From Massariosphaeria phaeospora (taxonomy: Eukaryota > Ascomycota > Dothideomycetes > Pleosporales): a DNA stretch of 64,000 nucleotides. Below are positions 51,309 to 63,075 of this stretch, one piece after another. Position numbers and translations under genes: made by a program. Where the stretch lies: contig JAADJZ010000002.1 of assembly GCA_011032825.1 (NCBI GenBank), positions 2,356,001 through 2,420,000 on the forward strand, written 5' to 3'. Every line of letters begins with the position of its first letter. Position 1 is the stretch's first letter. The notes under the pieces are model-generated. The model was not told the DNA's origin, searched no databases, and saw nothing but the letters and a program-made list of their open reading frames with translations.

Positions 51309-52583
51309 GACTCTGTTCAATGTGGGCGCGTCCGCGAGTCATCGAAGGCAAATACTCGACCTTTCCAACACTACTAGTTCGCTTCCACGACCTAGTTGAC
51401 TTCATTTTCTCTAGCACTAACTGGGCATTACTTATAGAGTTCATCATCGGTTAACTTCCTTCTCGTGGCACTACCCGCGACTGTTCTCTGGTCTTCTTTT
51501 TTTTTCTGTGTGCATTCAATATACGTTTTCCTGTGTGGTTACGGGTGGGTTAGGCTGTGCATCTCGATCTTGGCTTGCATTTCCGAGTCGGACCTCTGGC
51601 TAGAGTCTATGTTGGGGTTTTTTCCGGGGTCGGTTCTTGGTGTCTGGTGTTTCAGAGGATAAATAGATACCCCCATATTTGGATCAATACACATTCGACT
51701 TGACATCTGAAACGGTCTAAGTGGGAAATCAATTCGTTCCAATTTGATCTGCAGAGAGCGGATTCCGAGCACCGCCTCCCTCGGGAACGTATTGCATAGT
51801 TCGTCCCCCAAGCTATTAGGGGTTTAACCGAACTGGCATCGTGTTCACTACACAAGTTTTCCCGCCAATTCAATAGCCATTCCCCGCGAAGCGCCTACAC
51901 TGGTACCGTACCACGGAGAGGGAGCTCCGGCGTACGAGGATGATACATTCCTGCCAAGCTACTTCTATACTACTTACTCCCACTTCTACCCCCAAACTAC
52001 ACCTTGGACCAACATCTTACCCAAGCTATCATACATCAATCTCAATGTCCCTAGAAGATGTGACTTCCGGTTCAGGGGTATCCATTGCAACCTGTGTCTC
52101 GGCCGATTGTTGACGCAGGTGCTGGAGATGATGGATAACCTTGGAATAAGGACAGGAGGGGGAGGAGTAACCATCGGGAGATTGTTCATGCTGGCGATAC
52201 GGTTCGTTTGGGTGTAGGAATAGTGTTGGTTTTGACGTTGCTAGCCCAAGATGTATATTCAAATGCATACCTAGAGGCGTAGTCCTTAGCGATGATATGC
52301 AACGGTACTAGAGTGCAGCACAATCTCAGCTTCTAGCTGGAGACTCTATACTTCGTTTCTTGGTGAACTATGCTAGTATCTTACATACGTTGTCACGCTC
52401 ATTCAGTAGGAACTGGAGCTCTTGCCGGGTCTCACAATCTGATTATTCGCGGCCAGTTACTGACTTCATGTTCAATTTGTTCCTGGCCTGCTGCCAGAGG
52501 TTATATTACTAGATACGGGCTTCAAACAAGTACAGTAGACATGGTTTAGGAACTTTCAAGAAGGGTGTATAAGAACGAAACGT
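51309..52583. other. Intergenic
   Basis: A minus-strand frame at 52029-52268 (79 residues, acidic end EVTSSRDIEIDV) could be a small gene or a terminal exon. Nothing else recognised. Confidence 0.4.
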
Positions 52584-52591
52584 TAGATATT

Positions 52592-52741
52592 CAGAGATGT
52601 CAACAAGCCGGCCAAGCCGAGCATTTGAGGTCGAGTCTAACCTATCAAAGTAACTGCTAGGCCTATATAGGCTGTCGCTAAACTCTAAAGGGTAATCATC
52701 AAGCTGAAGTTGACCCTCTGGCCGGCTTGTTGACATCTCTG
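52592..52741. mobile_element. hAT-type miniature element (150 bases)
   Basis: Perfect 23-base terminal inverted repeats (starting CAGAGATGTCAACAAGCCGG) flanked by perfect eight-base duplications TAGATATT (52584-52591 and 52742-52749). The CAG start, TIR length and eight-base duplication identify a hAT-derived MITE. No coding capacity. Perfect ends indicate a recent insertion. Confidence 0.95.
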
Positions 52742-52749
52742 TAGATATT

Positions 52750-53149
52750 AGATCGGAGATATTGCATTAGCTCTAGACCGCGGCTGACTGCTGCGTCGAG
52801 GATGTTGGGAAAACAAGAGTTGCAAAGGAATCTGTTCAGTTGCATCGAACCCTTCTGATTTATAGGAGATAGACTTTGGAGCTCCTCTGAGGGTTAGAAG
52901 AAGAACAGTTCCTCTTTGAGACCATCTCCTATCCTTGGCTTCTCTTCGTGGGTGTCAATGACTTTGAACTTAAGCTAATGCCTGTGGGTTCATCAACGCG
53001 TGAGGACATTTCGAATTGAATTGTCAAGCCGCCTTGAAAATCAGTTTTGATGTAGACAGTTACAACTTACTGAGCCTAGTATCGTCGTAGTTTAACCAGC
53101 TTAGATGCATATGTGCATTCCCAGATCGTCAATTGCTTTCGGTTCATGA
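52750..53149. other. Intergenic
   Basis: Nothing recognised. Confidence 0.5.
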
Positions 53150-53425
53150 TCACACGTCGAGATAGAGCAGCACTACTGCGCTAAGCGCTAACTGTATAGC
53201 TAACTGTGTGTCCAAGACTTCAAGGAAAGCAGTTATGAACCCTACCGCAAATACTGTGGCACTGAACCCAACATAGGTAACTATAACAGCAACAGATATA
53301 ATCGCCTCGAAACTCTTGAAGACGTTTTGAACAATGCTAGGGTGGTATGGAGATGCGAATAAGGCGAATATGTACAACGCAATCCCTGCAAGGAGGAATT
53401 TCAGCACCGTATGAAAGAGGGCCAT
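53150..53425 (-). CDS. Small membrane protein, 91 residues
   Basis: ATG 53425. Three hydrophobic helices fill almost the whole protein: VLKFLLAGIALYIFALFA, IISVAVIVTYVGFSATVFAV running into FITAFLEVL, and AIQLALSAVVLLYLDV at the C-terminus. Single exon. No family recognised. Similar in size and design to the proteins at 36792 and 57006 but not alignable by eye. Confidence 0.5.
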   Translation of the reverse strand: MALFHTVLKFLLAGIALYIFALFASPYHPSIVQNVFKSFEAIISVAVIVTYVGFSATVFAVGFITAFLEVLDTQLAIQLALSAVVLLYLDV

Positions 53426-56400
53426 GTCGAACTATCTTGGAGAGCTTGGATGCAGACTTTCAGGGAAGGTTGTTGAATGCGGTACAAGTAAAGTAGGTGG
53501 AAGTTTGCGAATGTTGGCAGATTTATATCTAGCGTTTTGATAACGTTGTGCGTTTACGTGCTTTTAGTGTTAACATAACAATATATGTCAGGCTGATTGA
53601 TGTTGGATTCCTCTACGGCGGGATAAACAGTCGGTTGGCTACGGATCCTCATATCATATATGCTATTTACTGACGGATCATCGGTTATCAATAGCTTACT
53701 AAAGCGGGTTCTCCCGACTTCCACCATGTGTCTACACAATGCACAAAGTTCTGGAGGTTTCGAACACTCGCGTCTATTATATTCTCCTTCTTTGCGTTAC
53801 GTATAGGCCATACCCTCTATCCAAAGAGAACTGGGTCTATGCAGTGATGGCATTGGATACGTGTACGAGGTTTGGGAATCTGAGTGCTGAAATGACATTA
53901 AACTTTGGGCCGTCGTGGGGAATGTTTAGATGCTAGCCGCCGTTGAGCTCGACTTTAAGGATATGGGTGTAAAATTGTTAGTGCTAAGACTAGAACAGGT
54001 GTGTCTGACATGTACAAAAGACGGCCGAACGAGAACTCCGGCTTCATAGCTGATCACTAGATGCGGTTACTTGGTGTCACTCAAGGGCCAAGGGTCGCGA
54101 AATCACGGCCGTGCAGTTTGCGTAAAATATTCCAAAGTTTGCCCGACGCTGCTGTTGGCACGTACTGAGAGAACAATTGTCATTTGATTGTGAACGCACC
54201 ATCTTCGTGTTTATCTGAGACCGACTGATTCCACCCTGAGCGCCACCCAAGGTTTGCGTCAAGTGTTTGCTCGACCCTGCCACTGTTCTCTTGACACTGC
54301 CTTTCTGAAGCTACTGTACGCACTCTACTACCGAGGGACGTACCCAACGCAGCCGTGGGTGGATATTCTTTTTGATGGCGGTTGAAAACAAATGTGGGTC
54401 CGGTTCCTGCATGCGGCTGGGGCCGCGTAGGAAGCTCCACGGAGGGGCGCTCTGACTGTAGTCGACTTAGGTGACCGAAACCCTCCGAGGAGACGGTCTG
54501 ACTGTGGGAATCGCAGTGGATTTGCGCATTAACAAGAGGCGGGCTGCAGAGGGAAGCGCAGAGTCTTGAGGTGCTCTGAACGGGTGAAGTGAAGGCTGCT
54601 GTCATCACATGGCCATCTCTTTGACCTCTACCCCTTCTTCAGCATCCTCCCAAATTTCCACCCCTTCCCCAGCATCCTCCTTCCATCTTGCACCGTCCCC
54701 AGCATCCCCTTCTTTAATCCCCGCATAAGACCGCCACCGACGGCGCAGAGATTAGTCTCATCCCCTCCTCCTTAGGTACTCCAAGCGATAGTAAGGCTGG
54801 TACGTGCGGGACTCCTACGAGGAAAAGATACTGTCGTATACATGGTTCTGTGTGCACTGGGTGTCTTGATTCAGTGTCGTAACAACGGTGGCTGGATTGC
54901 ATGGAGTGGTGTTGTGAGATCCTATCTAAAGGGCTCGCCGGATTGCAGAGCAGTGATGCACGCATCCCTACTCTAAAACGGAAGGTGCGGATGCCACTAG
55001 AGTGTCCACTCACCATCCAGATCAACGAATATATGCAAAACCAACCAACACTGAAGGATTCGCGCGCCCATACAAGGACCTGATAGGCCGACAGAAGTCA
55101 GCGGAGACGACGTAGGGGGGAATCGTTGATAGGGACTGGCCGCAGTTGTGAGGTACACAGAGGCTTCCAGCTGCGTCGACGAGGTGCGAGATTGAGTTTA
55201 TAGAGGTAACGCAGTGGACTAAATCTCATGACCCACAGGCCAATTATCGCGACATGTTGAGCTGAGCAAATGACTCTCTCGCACTCTCTATTCGATCCGT
55301 TGATGTGGTGGCGCTCATAGCAAATGCATTAGAGAGTTTCCAGAGCATTAGCCGGTCAAGATTATCGGAGCAGGCGTGCAATTGCGCGAGTGGCTTAGGG
55401 GTGCATATCGCGATTGGAACAAATAGGAGTTCATATCGTTTCCATTGTGCGAGCTTTTGGGAAACTTTACATGTGAAGTTTCAATTTGGGGCTTGCTCTT
55501 CGTAAGGGGCTACAAGAAACCGATAACGAGCACATACGTTCAAGTCGTGTTTCCGCTTGCGCATTGATGCGGGAATCCCTGTTATAACGGTTCCCCTAAC
55601 AGCAGTATTCTGGGTGCGATAATAAAGTCGATGGGCTCGCTTTTGGTCAGCAGACAGCACTATGCCTACTGCAGTAGCGACTGTCGCCACACTAACGTGA
55701 CATTACCGCAGATCCTGTAGCTACAGCTCGTCGTTGGTCTCGAAAACGAGATCGCGCGGATTCGGCGTCGTGAGCGCTGCGCATTCGGTTTCGGCAATCA
55801 GCGTGCCATTGCACATCAGATGATAGGAGCTTCGAAGTCTCACCAGCACTTTGTTTGCTCGTGAGTTGAGTTGGGGGCACAGTGCGCGTCGGCATGTCGG
55901 CGAGCTAAACACTGGGACGACAACGAACCCCGAGCCGCGCCAAATTTCCACTCGAGCCTGTCCGTCTACTGCTGCAAAGACGTGAGTTTTTGCAGGTTCA
56001 GAGAGATTTTTCGCAAAACTCAAAGCTTCAGCGAGGGTGCCTCATTTGAAGGTTCGTGGGAGACGTTATTCGTATGCGCAACTTGATGTGATGTGCTGAG
56101 TGCCGCACTGGGTGGGTCGCGCAGCGCGGGGAAGCCCAGACTTCCGAACCCCAAGACTCTCGGTATGCCTTGCGAGCCCTGAGCCCTGAAGGGGACTGCC
56201 TCACGTAGTGGCAGTTGTTGATGCGGTCTTCGATAGTTCGAATACTTCTTATCTGCATTTAGAAGCGGTAATTTGTCGACATCTGCTCAACTCTATGCAG
56301 TCAAACACGAGAGACTTAGGAGTCATCGCTCAGTTTAACATCTTATCGACGGGCTTGGTTGGATTTTACACTGTATCAATGACGAGTATAGATAGAACCA

Positions 56401-57005
56401 CGGCAAGGGACGTCTTCTACTGAACTACACATGTGGAAGGAACCTGTGGACGGCCAACCCCCTCGAGCACGTTTTGATCGACAAGAAATCAGACATGAGA
56501 GTGATTGTAGGGCTACATTTTCGTTCAAAGACATGAGTAACTTAAGTTAGTATCGATCTTGGGGTTTCTGTTTTCTGAACACGGAACCATTCCACGTTTG
56601 GGTTTGACATAACGAGATCCGAGATAGATGGATGAAGTAGTGAAAAGAAAGCGGGGATAATAACCTAATATCCAGACCGAGGACCATGTGACAGTAAGGT
56701 TTGAACTTTGTTTAACAGCTACAAAAGCGAACTAGCGATGTGCAGAATTAGGAATATCAGGATAAAATGCAATATCTACTCCAGTTATCGGCATGAACAC
56801 CGATTCCCGTTTTCCAGATCTACATAGGAAATATGGTCTCCTCTTCTAACGTACTCCGCCATGTTGCGTTATCGGTGTGTTCGTGATAGTTCTGCACTCA
56901 TGTTAGCACATTAGTACGTTACGCTTTGTATATCAAGCTTACTTATTTACCATCGATGTCAAGCCAGTTCGGGAGAGGCTTCTCTGGCTCTGACTCCAAC
57001 CCTAT
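53426..57005. other. Long gene-poor stretch
   Basis: No intact gene is supported over 3.5 kb. 54640-54716 repeats CCCAGCATCC three times in a CT-rich context. The minus strand 55721-56023 has a protein-like frame (VFAAVDGQARVEIWRGSGF) without ATG or known domain, and it overlaps a fragment (55997-56046) also found at 13092-13140, so it may be part of an old repeat. Confidence 0.45.
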
Positions 57006-57293
57006 TTACACGACCATACGTACGGCAGCGAAGACGTACCAAAAGGCACAAGGGATGATGTGGAAGACGACGTAGATCAACAACAACATGTAAATAACCC
57101 AAGCACAGCAGCCAAGAACAGTCCACACGTCGATTCTGTCGTCGTGATGATTCGGGCCGGTATTACCAGCTCCGAGGTCACCATTGTGGCCGTTGTCTTC
57201 GTCTTTGACCTTGACTTTGATTGGAGCTTGTAGCGGATCCTTGTTTAGCCCCTTGCCTGTATACCACGCCCATGGTTTGAAGAACTTAGTCAT
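57006..57293 (-). CDS. Small single-pass membrane protein, 95 residues
   Basis: ATG 57293. A polar N-terminus (FFKPWAWYTGKGLNKDPLQ, then a Lys/Asp/Asn/Gly-rich stretch) is followed by VWTVLGCCAWVIYMLLLIYV and a second hydrophobic patch (IIPCAFWYVFAAVRMVV) ending the protein. Single exon. No family recognised. Confidence 0.5.
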   Translation of the reverse strand: MTKFFKPWAWYTGKGLNKDPLQAPIKVKVKDEDNGHNGDLGAGNTGPNHHDDRIDVWTVLGCCAWVIYMLLLIYVVFHIIPCAFWYVFAAVRMVV

Positions 57294-58220
57294 GGTTGGA
57301 GATTTACAGTGTCTTGCTGTGGTTGAATGTAGAGGGGATGGACGCCAAGTGGGTGAACGTTCACTGGGGGCCGTTGCAGCTGGCTAGGGTTGAATGAAAG
57401 TTCACTTGTATCCGGTTGAGAGCGTGTGCTTACCAAGTTGGTTGGCCAAAGAGTGGTGTATGTGGTATGGGGTCCGAGTAGAAAGGTCCGACAGTACGGG
57501 TAAGTTTACATAAAGATTGACCTGTTTAAGTGAAGCATTCACTCTTAAGTGACTACACAAAGCGCGTTTGGAAGCGTTTGGGCTGCGAGAAGAGTACAAG
57601 TTGGACCACAGTTGCTAACAATCAATTTGATCTGCACACCAATTTTTATCTTAGCATCCACGCAACACTTTCTAGCTTGTACTACCCTGCAAGTTCCTAC
57701 ATGTGGCCGTTCGTGTCGCGCGAATCAATCTGTAATTCAGATCGATTGTTAGCAAACTGTTGCTATGCAACCAAACTCACCCGCTAGCATTCATAATTCC
57801 AAATACCAAAAGCGAACCACTGCCGACATGATTTCCTACTTCAAAATGCAAGTTAGGAGGGAGGATATTAGTGTTCACCGCGATTCTCACAAGGTGGCTC
57901 TGGAGAGAGCTACATACGTCCGTAGTATATTGCTTAGGAGTAGCTTGAAACATACAAAGTCACGAATATTCTTGGAAATAGAAGATATTTGAAGGTTACA
58001 TGTTTATTTTGGAATTATCCTAATTGATCAATGTTGAATCACAGACTCTCAGTAGCGCTAGCCCCTTAAGGTCATCACAACTAGAGATCTCTTTGCTCAA
58101 CTCGACACTTTCCAACAGGCGGCTGAGCTTAGTCTAATGTGGTCGAGTGGGAAAACGGTTCTTACTTACAAGATGCGCAGTACTGTTCTCCGCCATCTTT
58201 GTGCCGTCCTTGGTGGTGGT
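57294..58220. other. Intergenic
   Basis: Nothing recognised beyond short open frames. Confidence 0.5.
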
Positions 58221-58865
58221 TTATTCGCCATTGGCTTCTCCTAGCAGAGCTTTGAGCTCTGAGATCTCCGCTTGCTGTGCTGCGTTGCGCTCCTGCAGCT
58301 CTAGAACAATTCCCGTATTTGCATCTTCCGTGAACTTCGTCTCATTAGGCGGAGGGGGGTATTTACCCTTGTCCAGCTCAACCGTGAGTCCTATTATCTC
58401 CTTGTTTGTTCGAACACACAGATCCAGAAAGTCCAACTTCTGCTCCAGCGTCTCGAAATCGCCATCGCAGTCTGTCTTCACGTTGAAGATTGGTAAGTCC
58501 AAGTCTGGCCGGGCCGGTTGCGTAGCAGCAGCAGCGTCTACGGGGGTCATGGATAGTTCAATATGTTCGAGGAAGTGGATCCACTGCGACTCTTCCTTGA
58601 GTTCTTGTCGGAGAGTTTTCGCTTGTTTGCTCTGGCTGGTTTGGGTCAGCTTCTTGCAGTCTGCGGTGCGTTTTCCATGGCTTTGATGCAGGCTCTGAAG
58701 ATGCGTTTGTGGTTGTTCGAAGAAGGGGTCCATCATTTCAAGCAACGAATCGAGACTGTGTAAGCCACCTTGAGCGTCAACAATGATTGCGGTCGGGTAC
58801 TGGTTCTGGGTCTGCTTGTCTGAATAATTGCTAGTATTCTCAGAGGAGCGGGTTATAGGGGCCAT
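58221..58865 (-). CDS. Hypothetical coiled-coil protein, 214 residues
   Basis: ATG 58865 in good context. Polar N-terminus (MAPITRSSENTSNYSDKQTQ), then DAQGGLHSLDSLLEMMDPFF, a Gln/Lys-rich helix (KKLTQTSQSKQAKTLRQELK), an acidic segment (DLPIFNVKTDCDGDFETLEQ), and a C-terminal heptad helix (VLELQERNAAQQAEISELKA). Single exon. No catalytic motif. Function unknown. Confidence 0.6.
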   Translation of the reverse strand: MAPITRSSENTSNYSDKQTQNQYPTAIIVDAQGGLHSLDSLLEMMDPFFEQPQTHLQSLHQSHGKRTADCKKLTQTSQSKQAKTLRQELKEESQWIHFLEHIELSMTPVDAAAATQPARPDLDLPIFNVKTDCDGDFETLEQKLDFLDLCVRTNKEIIGLTVELDKGKYPPPPNETKFTEDANTGIVLELQERNAAQQAEISELKALLGEANGE

Positions 58866-59337
58866 GGTGATAGCTTGTGGGGTTGTAACAGAAGACTAGT
58901 ATATTTTACAGCGTCATCTTATATGCTACAGAACAAAGTTTGCAATAAACAGCTCACAAACAATGGTATAGTTGAGTGAACACAGTACCCGGCATTATAG
59001 TTGCACAATGTTGAACTGTGTGATCTGGAACTAAGTCTCAGAAAACGTAGCCTATTGCTTGCTCCAACGACCACGGAGATGCATGGACGGCCTGCATTGT
59101 GAAAAGCCCGAGTAGATATAGTACAGCAATCCCGACTTTTGGAGGATGATGGATTTTTCGGATCAGTTTCGCAGTTGATAACGACTATCATTGAAACAGA
59201 ATGACAGGCATAATGGCAATGTGAGAGTGCATATCATGATTTCTAACTGACGAGATACCTGGACCTGTCTGAGTGAGCAGCTCCATGGACGGATTCTGGC
59301 CGCAATACCGCTCAACTGATCCAACCCATCCAAGTAA
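58866..59337. other. Intergenic
   Basis: Nothing recognised. Confidence 0.5.
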
Positions 59338-60314
59338 CTAGACCCGTGCCACGACGAACTGGGCCGCGGCGGGCGCATCAATCTCGTAGTTGCGGTGCTC
59401 AGGGGTGATGATGATGCCGTTGTCGCTGGAATCCTCGTTAGTCAATGGCCCTCACTCGACGGCTCAGTTCAGTTCCGGAAAAAACATACCAGATGTTGTC
59501 GCCCGAATGGCAGATGATGAGAACCTTGGACGCGGCAATGCGGCCGAACGTTTCGTCGCGGTCGGCATCGCCGAAGACGACGACTGTATGTGGGAGTGGA
59601 GTCAGCAGATGATCGATCGATTGCAAAGGAGATCAAGTTTTAACGTAAGGAAAGGATTAACTGACCGGCGTTGACTCGGGCAGCTGCTGTAGCGGAAAGC
59701 CTCTGCGCGGCGGTGTGAACGAGTTGCGCGCCCTGGCTGTACCCCGAGAGCACGATCTTGGTAGCGGGACAACGCGACACAGCCTTGCAAGTTGAGTCAG
59801 TCGGCGGCCAGGTTTACATTGCTATCAGATAACGCCATGCCACTCGACTCACCGTGTTGACCAGATTGAACATGGTCGTGGCCCCCGCAGCATCACCGCC
59901 GAGCAGAAAACCCCCGACTGTCGCTGGATACGTCACGCCTTGGATGGCCAGCCGCGCCGTTCCCCCAAGGCGACCTGCTAGAGCATTGAAGAATGTCGGG
60001 CCCTCGGTGTCTGGCGCGCCGACATTGCCGGCCTGTGTGGTGCCTCGGGCGTAGATGAGGGTGACTTCGCGGCAGGGGGTGCCGTTGGTGAGCTGGTTGT
60101 AGGTGTCACCAGCGTACTGGCGCTTGATTAGGGTTGTCGTATGTGTCTGCGCTTCGGCGTCGGCTTCGAGTTGCTGAGCGTATTCGGCGATAGTGAGGTT
60201 GGTGTCTAAGAGATCGGTGATGGGAAAGCTGGGACCCTTAGCGGGCGTGGGTGCGGTGAAGGCGATCGTGATGATGGTGGATAGAGCGAGGAAGGGGAGG
60301 GTGAGGAACTTCAT
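59338..60314 (-). CDS. Secreted cutinase, four exons
   Basis: Serine esterase of the cutinase family, hydrolysing plant cuticle polyester or related esters outside the cell. Exons 60314-59853, 59783-59666, 59583-59490 and 59425-59338 join in frame over introns of 69, 82 and 64 bases, giving 253 residues. Signal peptide: MKFLTLPFLALSTIITIAFT, cleaved near APTPA; a KR at about residue 65 may mark pro-peptide removal. Domain start: CREVTLIYARGTTQAGNVG (oxyanion strand). Nucleophile: GYSQG (Ser170). Acid: CHSGDNIC (Asp222, the two Cys being the usual disulphide). Base: TPEHRNY (His235). The third acceptor (ATTCCAG) is chosen because it restores the conserved second Cys. Complete and probably functional; fits a plant-associated or saprotrophic fungus. 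Confidence 0.93.
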
Positions 60315-61254
60315 CTTGTCGTGATGTACAGAGGATGTGCGTTCGGGTACTTTTGATATTCGATGACAGTAATGTTCAAGCCGTTCTAGTCTCCCTATTT
60401 GTAGATTCTAGTGCACACTCACATCTCCATGCTTTTGCGACACGTTGCTGGCTTCTGCGCCGCTGAGATGGCTGCTGGCTTTAGTGGCAACTCCTCGTCC
60501 CGGCCATGTGTACCATCGCTCCTGCCTATGTCGTCTCCTTCTCCGTCAAGCACAAAGAGTGACCTGGCCAAGACGAGCGGAATGCCTAGTCAGTACCCAA
60601 TCAGCCTGGGTGATTGGCTCACAAGGTCGAATTAGCCTAACAAAGTCGAGAGATCTGCATGCCGGCGTGGCTCGGCGCATCGGAGCCTTCTTTGACTTTG
60701 GGCACTTGTGGTTGAATGTAATAGTAGGCCGGACCTTCCTTTTGCGTTGGGCGGCTTACTTTGTGTCGTTGTTCGCACGTGGGAATCCCCCATTGTATGT
60801 TTGGATCGTCTGACTACATCTCACAGCGCGAGTTGGTAAACAGGTGTGGTGGTACAGGCGACGGGATTGACTGCGGAAGGATAGTCGCCGAAGGGAAGTC
60901 TCTCGCAGGCCAGGGACGTCGAGGAAAGCGAGCCGAGCCGCGGAGCACTTCGTTTCAGAGTATAAAGACCGGATGATGAAGATTGGACGACAAGGAGAGT
61001 TCCTGCAGCTGACCTCGAAGGTGGTGTGGCGTCTGAGTAGCATACGGGATAACATTACCCCGCATACCGAGGCGCTAGGGAACAGATCGCCCGCGCTGAT
61101 CGCTGCACGTGATTGGTCGCTCACAATGCCTGCAGTGCAAAATCTTTAGTTTCAATGCGCTTCAAAATACTAATAAACGAGGCTTGTTCATGGGCTCGCG
61201 AGAATCTTTCACGTTCAGTGAACTCAGAACTAGCATCTCTGGACGTGATTTAAT
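60315..61254. other. Intergenic
   Basis: No gene recognised; upstream region of the cutinase and 3' side of the kinase. Confidence 0.5.
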
Positions 61255-63075
61255 TCATGTATTGTCGCTATTACTGTTCAGCTGCAGCGCAGTCACCGGC
61301 GCGGCGGCGGCCGTCAGCTCTTCCACCAGCTTACTCGCGGTAATCCTGCGCTCGGGGATGCCCTCCAGCATCATGGCTACTAACGCAAACGTCTGGTTCG
61401 ACTCATGGTTCGACTCTGGTTCCACCTCGCCCTGCGCTTCCCCTGCCCCATCTGATGTACTTGTCTCCATCTGCCGCACGAGGCCATTAACCTCTGCCAC
61501 CCAGGCTGCCATGTTCCGATCTGCCTGCCTCCCACGCGCACCCCCTGCCCTCACATCCGCAATCACCCAGTGGTGTGCCGGCGCCGGCACCAGGCCAAGC
61601 ACGAACAGCATTGTCACGCCAAACGCCCAGACATCGCCGGCCGCGCCGCGCTCGGGCACCGCGAGGAACTCAGGCGGGATGTAGGACGGCGTGCCGCTCT
61701 TGGGCGCGGGCTCGTGAATGCCCTGGGCCTGACCGAAGTCGCAGAGGACGGCGCGGGTAGGGGCGAGGAGGATGTTCTGCGGCTTAATGTCGGTGTGCAC
61801 GACGTTGTGGCTGTGGATGAAGGCTATCGCATGGCTGATTTCGCGTAGTATCTGCGTCTGGACGGCGGGAGCAAAGGGTGCGGCTCTGTTGAGATCGGGG
61901 CCGACGTATTCGAGCTCGAGACTGAGGTTGCGCGCGTCGTGGTGCAGGAGGCGCGAGATGAAGGGGGAGCGGTTGCGCAGCTGGGTGAGGATGCGCACTT
62001 CGGTTTTCCACTCGCGCGCCATGGCGGCGAGGGACGGGTTGCGGGCGAGCTTGACGGCGGTGATGACGCCGTCGCGGCGGCTCTTGTAGACGAGGGTGCG
62101 GGTGTTGGCGCTGATGTGGTCGTGGATGACGGTGGGGGTGGAGACTTCGACCGTCGGGCTGCGTCGTGCCTGGGCCCGGTCGTCGGCGGGGGAAAGTACC
62201 GAAGCTTCGCGGTCTGGCTGTGGACGCAGTCCAGATTGCGTGATGTCGTCTTCCACGTCTACGGTCAGCGCGGCTGGGTGGGATGGTGCTGCGGTGGGTA
62301 GTAGCCCCGCGCCCTCATAAGTAAGTGCCAAAGGCTCGGGCGAGGGGCTCCGCGATGGCGGTGGGCTGGCAAGCAGAGCATTTGTCTGCTTGAGATGGGC
62401 CGGGAAGCTGAGGTCGTAGACGAATTTGGCGCCCAGATTCACGCGCCAGGCGCCGCGCTCCAGCCTGAAGCTCTGGCCGCGCTGCAACTCGACCCAGTCT
62501 GCAGTGAACGGGCGGGCGAGGGGGGAGAGGGGCGCCAGGCGGAAGACAGCGTGGGCGGAGACGTTGTGCAGCTCCAGGGCATCGTGGTCGGGGTCAGGGT
62601 AGAAGATGGCGTGGACGAAGTTGACGTAGGGCCGGTAGCGATAGAGGGTGTCCCGTCTCGGCTCGCGGTCGTCGTCCTCAGCAAGATGGACGCCGCCGCC
62701 GTCGCCGCCCGACTCGGATGCAGTTTCGACGTCGTCATTGTCGGAACCCGCAGCGCCATCGTCTTCGTAATCCGTATCATTCTCATCGTCGGTCTCGTGT
62801 TCGTCGGAAGTCGCGTCGTCCCCGTCCCCCGCGCCTTCCTCGGTCGCGTCGGCGCGCGAGTTGTCCAGCAGGATGGAGCAGGATACGGCGCTGCCGAGTG
62901 TGAACTTCTCCGTATACACGTCCTGGCGCAGCTCGTAGACCAGCGGGCCCGCGTGGAGGAGCTGGGCGGCGGCGGCGATGGCCAGCGCAGAGACCGGGTG
63001 CAGGAAGGCGCGCACGGTGCTGCTGTCGTCTGGCGGCGGCTCGCTCTGGTCGCGTGACGAGCGAGAGTCCGACAT
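61255..63075 (-). CDS. Protein kinase with FHA-like N-terminus
   Basis: 606 residues, intronless, GC-rich. The N-terminal 230 residues contain an FHA-like set of strands (EKFTLGSAVSCSILLDN; VNFVHAIFY; LELHNVSAHAVFRL; WRVNLGAKFVYDLSF) interrupted by a 60-residue acidic insertion (GDDATSDEHETDDENDTDYE). A Ser/Pro linker leads to the kinase domain from about residue 325: AVKLAR (Lys near 342), EWKTEV (helix C Glu), HTDIKPQN (catalytic Asp near 429, Lys 431, Asn 434), CDFGQA (Asp near 446), GTPSYIPPEFL (activation/APE) and GDVWAFG. The HRD arginine is replaced by Thr, which suggests activity without activation-loop phosphorylation. Ser/Thr specificity fits DIKPQN. Substrate unknown. Confidence 0.85.
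   Translation of the reverse strand: MSDSRSSRDQSEPPPDDSSTVRAFLHPVSALAIAAAAQLLHAGPLVYELRQDVYTEKFTLGSAVSCSILLDNSRADATEEGAGDGDDATSDEHETDDENDTDYEDDGAAGSDNDDVETASESGGDGGGVHLAEDDDREPRRDTLYRYRPYVNFVHAIFYPDPDHDALELHNVSAHAVFRLAPLSPLARPFTADWVELQRGQSFRLERGAWRVNLGAKFVYDLSFPAHLKQTNALLASPPPSRSPSPEPLALTYEGAGLLPTAAPSHPAALTVDVEDDITQSGLRPQPDREASVLSPADDRAQARRSPTVEVSTPTVIHDHISANTRTLVYKSRRDGVITAVKLARNPSLAAMAREWKTEVRILTQLRNRSPFISRLLHHDARNLSLELEYVGPDLNRAAPFAPAVQTQILREISHAIAFIHSHNVVHTDIKPQNILLAPTRAVLCDFGQAQGIHEPAPKSGTPSYIPPEFLAVPERGAAGDVWAFGVTMLFVLGLVPAPAHHWVIADVRAGGARGRQADRNMAAWVAEVNGLVRQMETSTSDGAGEAQGEVEPESNHESNQTFALVAMMLEGIPERRITASKLVEELTAAAAPVTALQLNSNSDNT

Noticed and set aside
62395..63057. 220-residue plus-strand frame opposite the kinase
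   Set aside because: Antisense shadow; no domain, and the opposite frame has complete kinase motifs.
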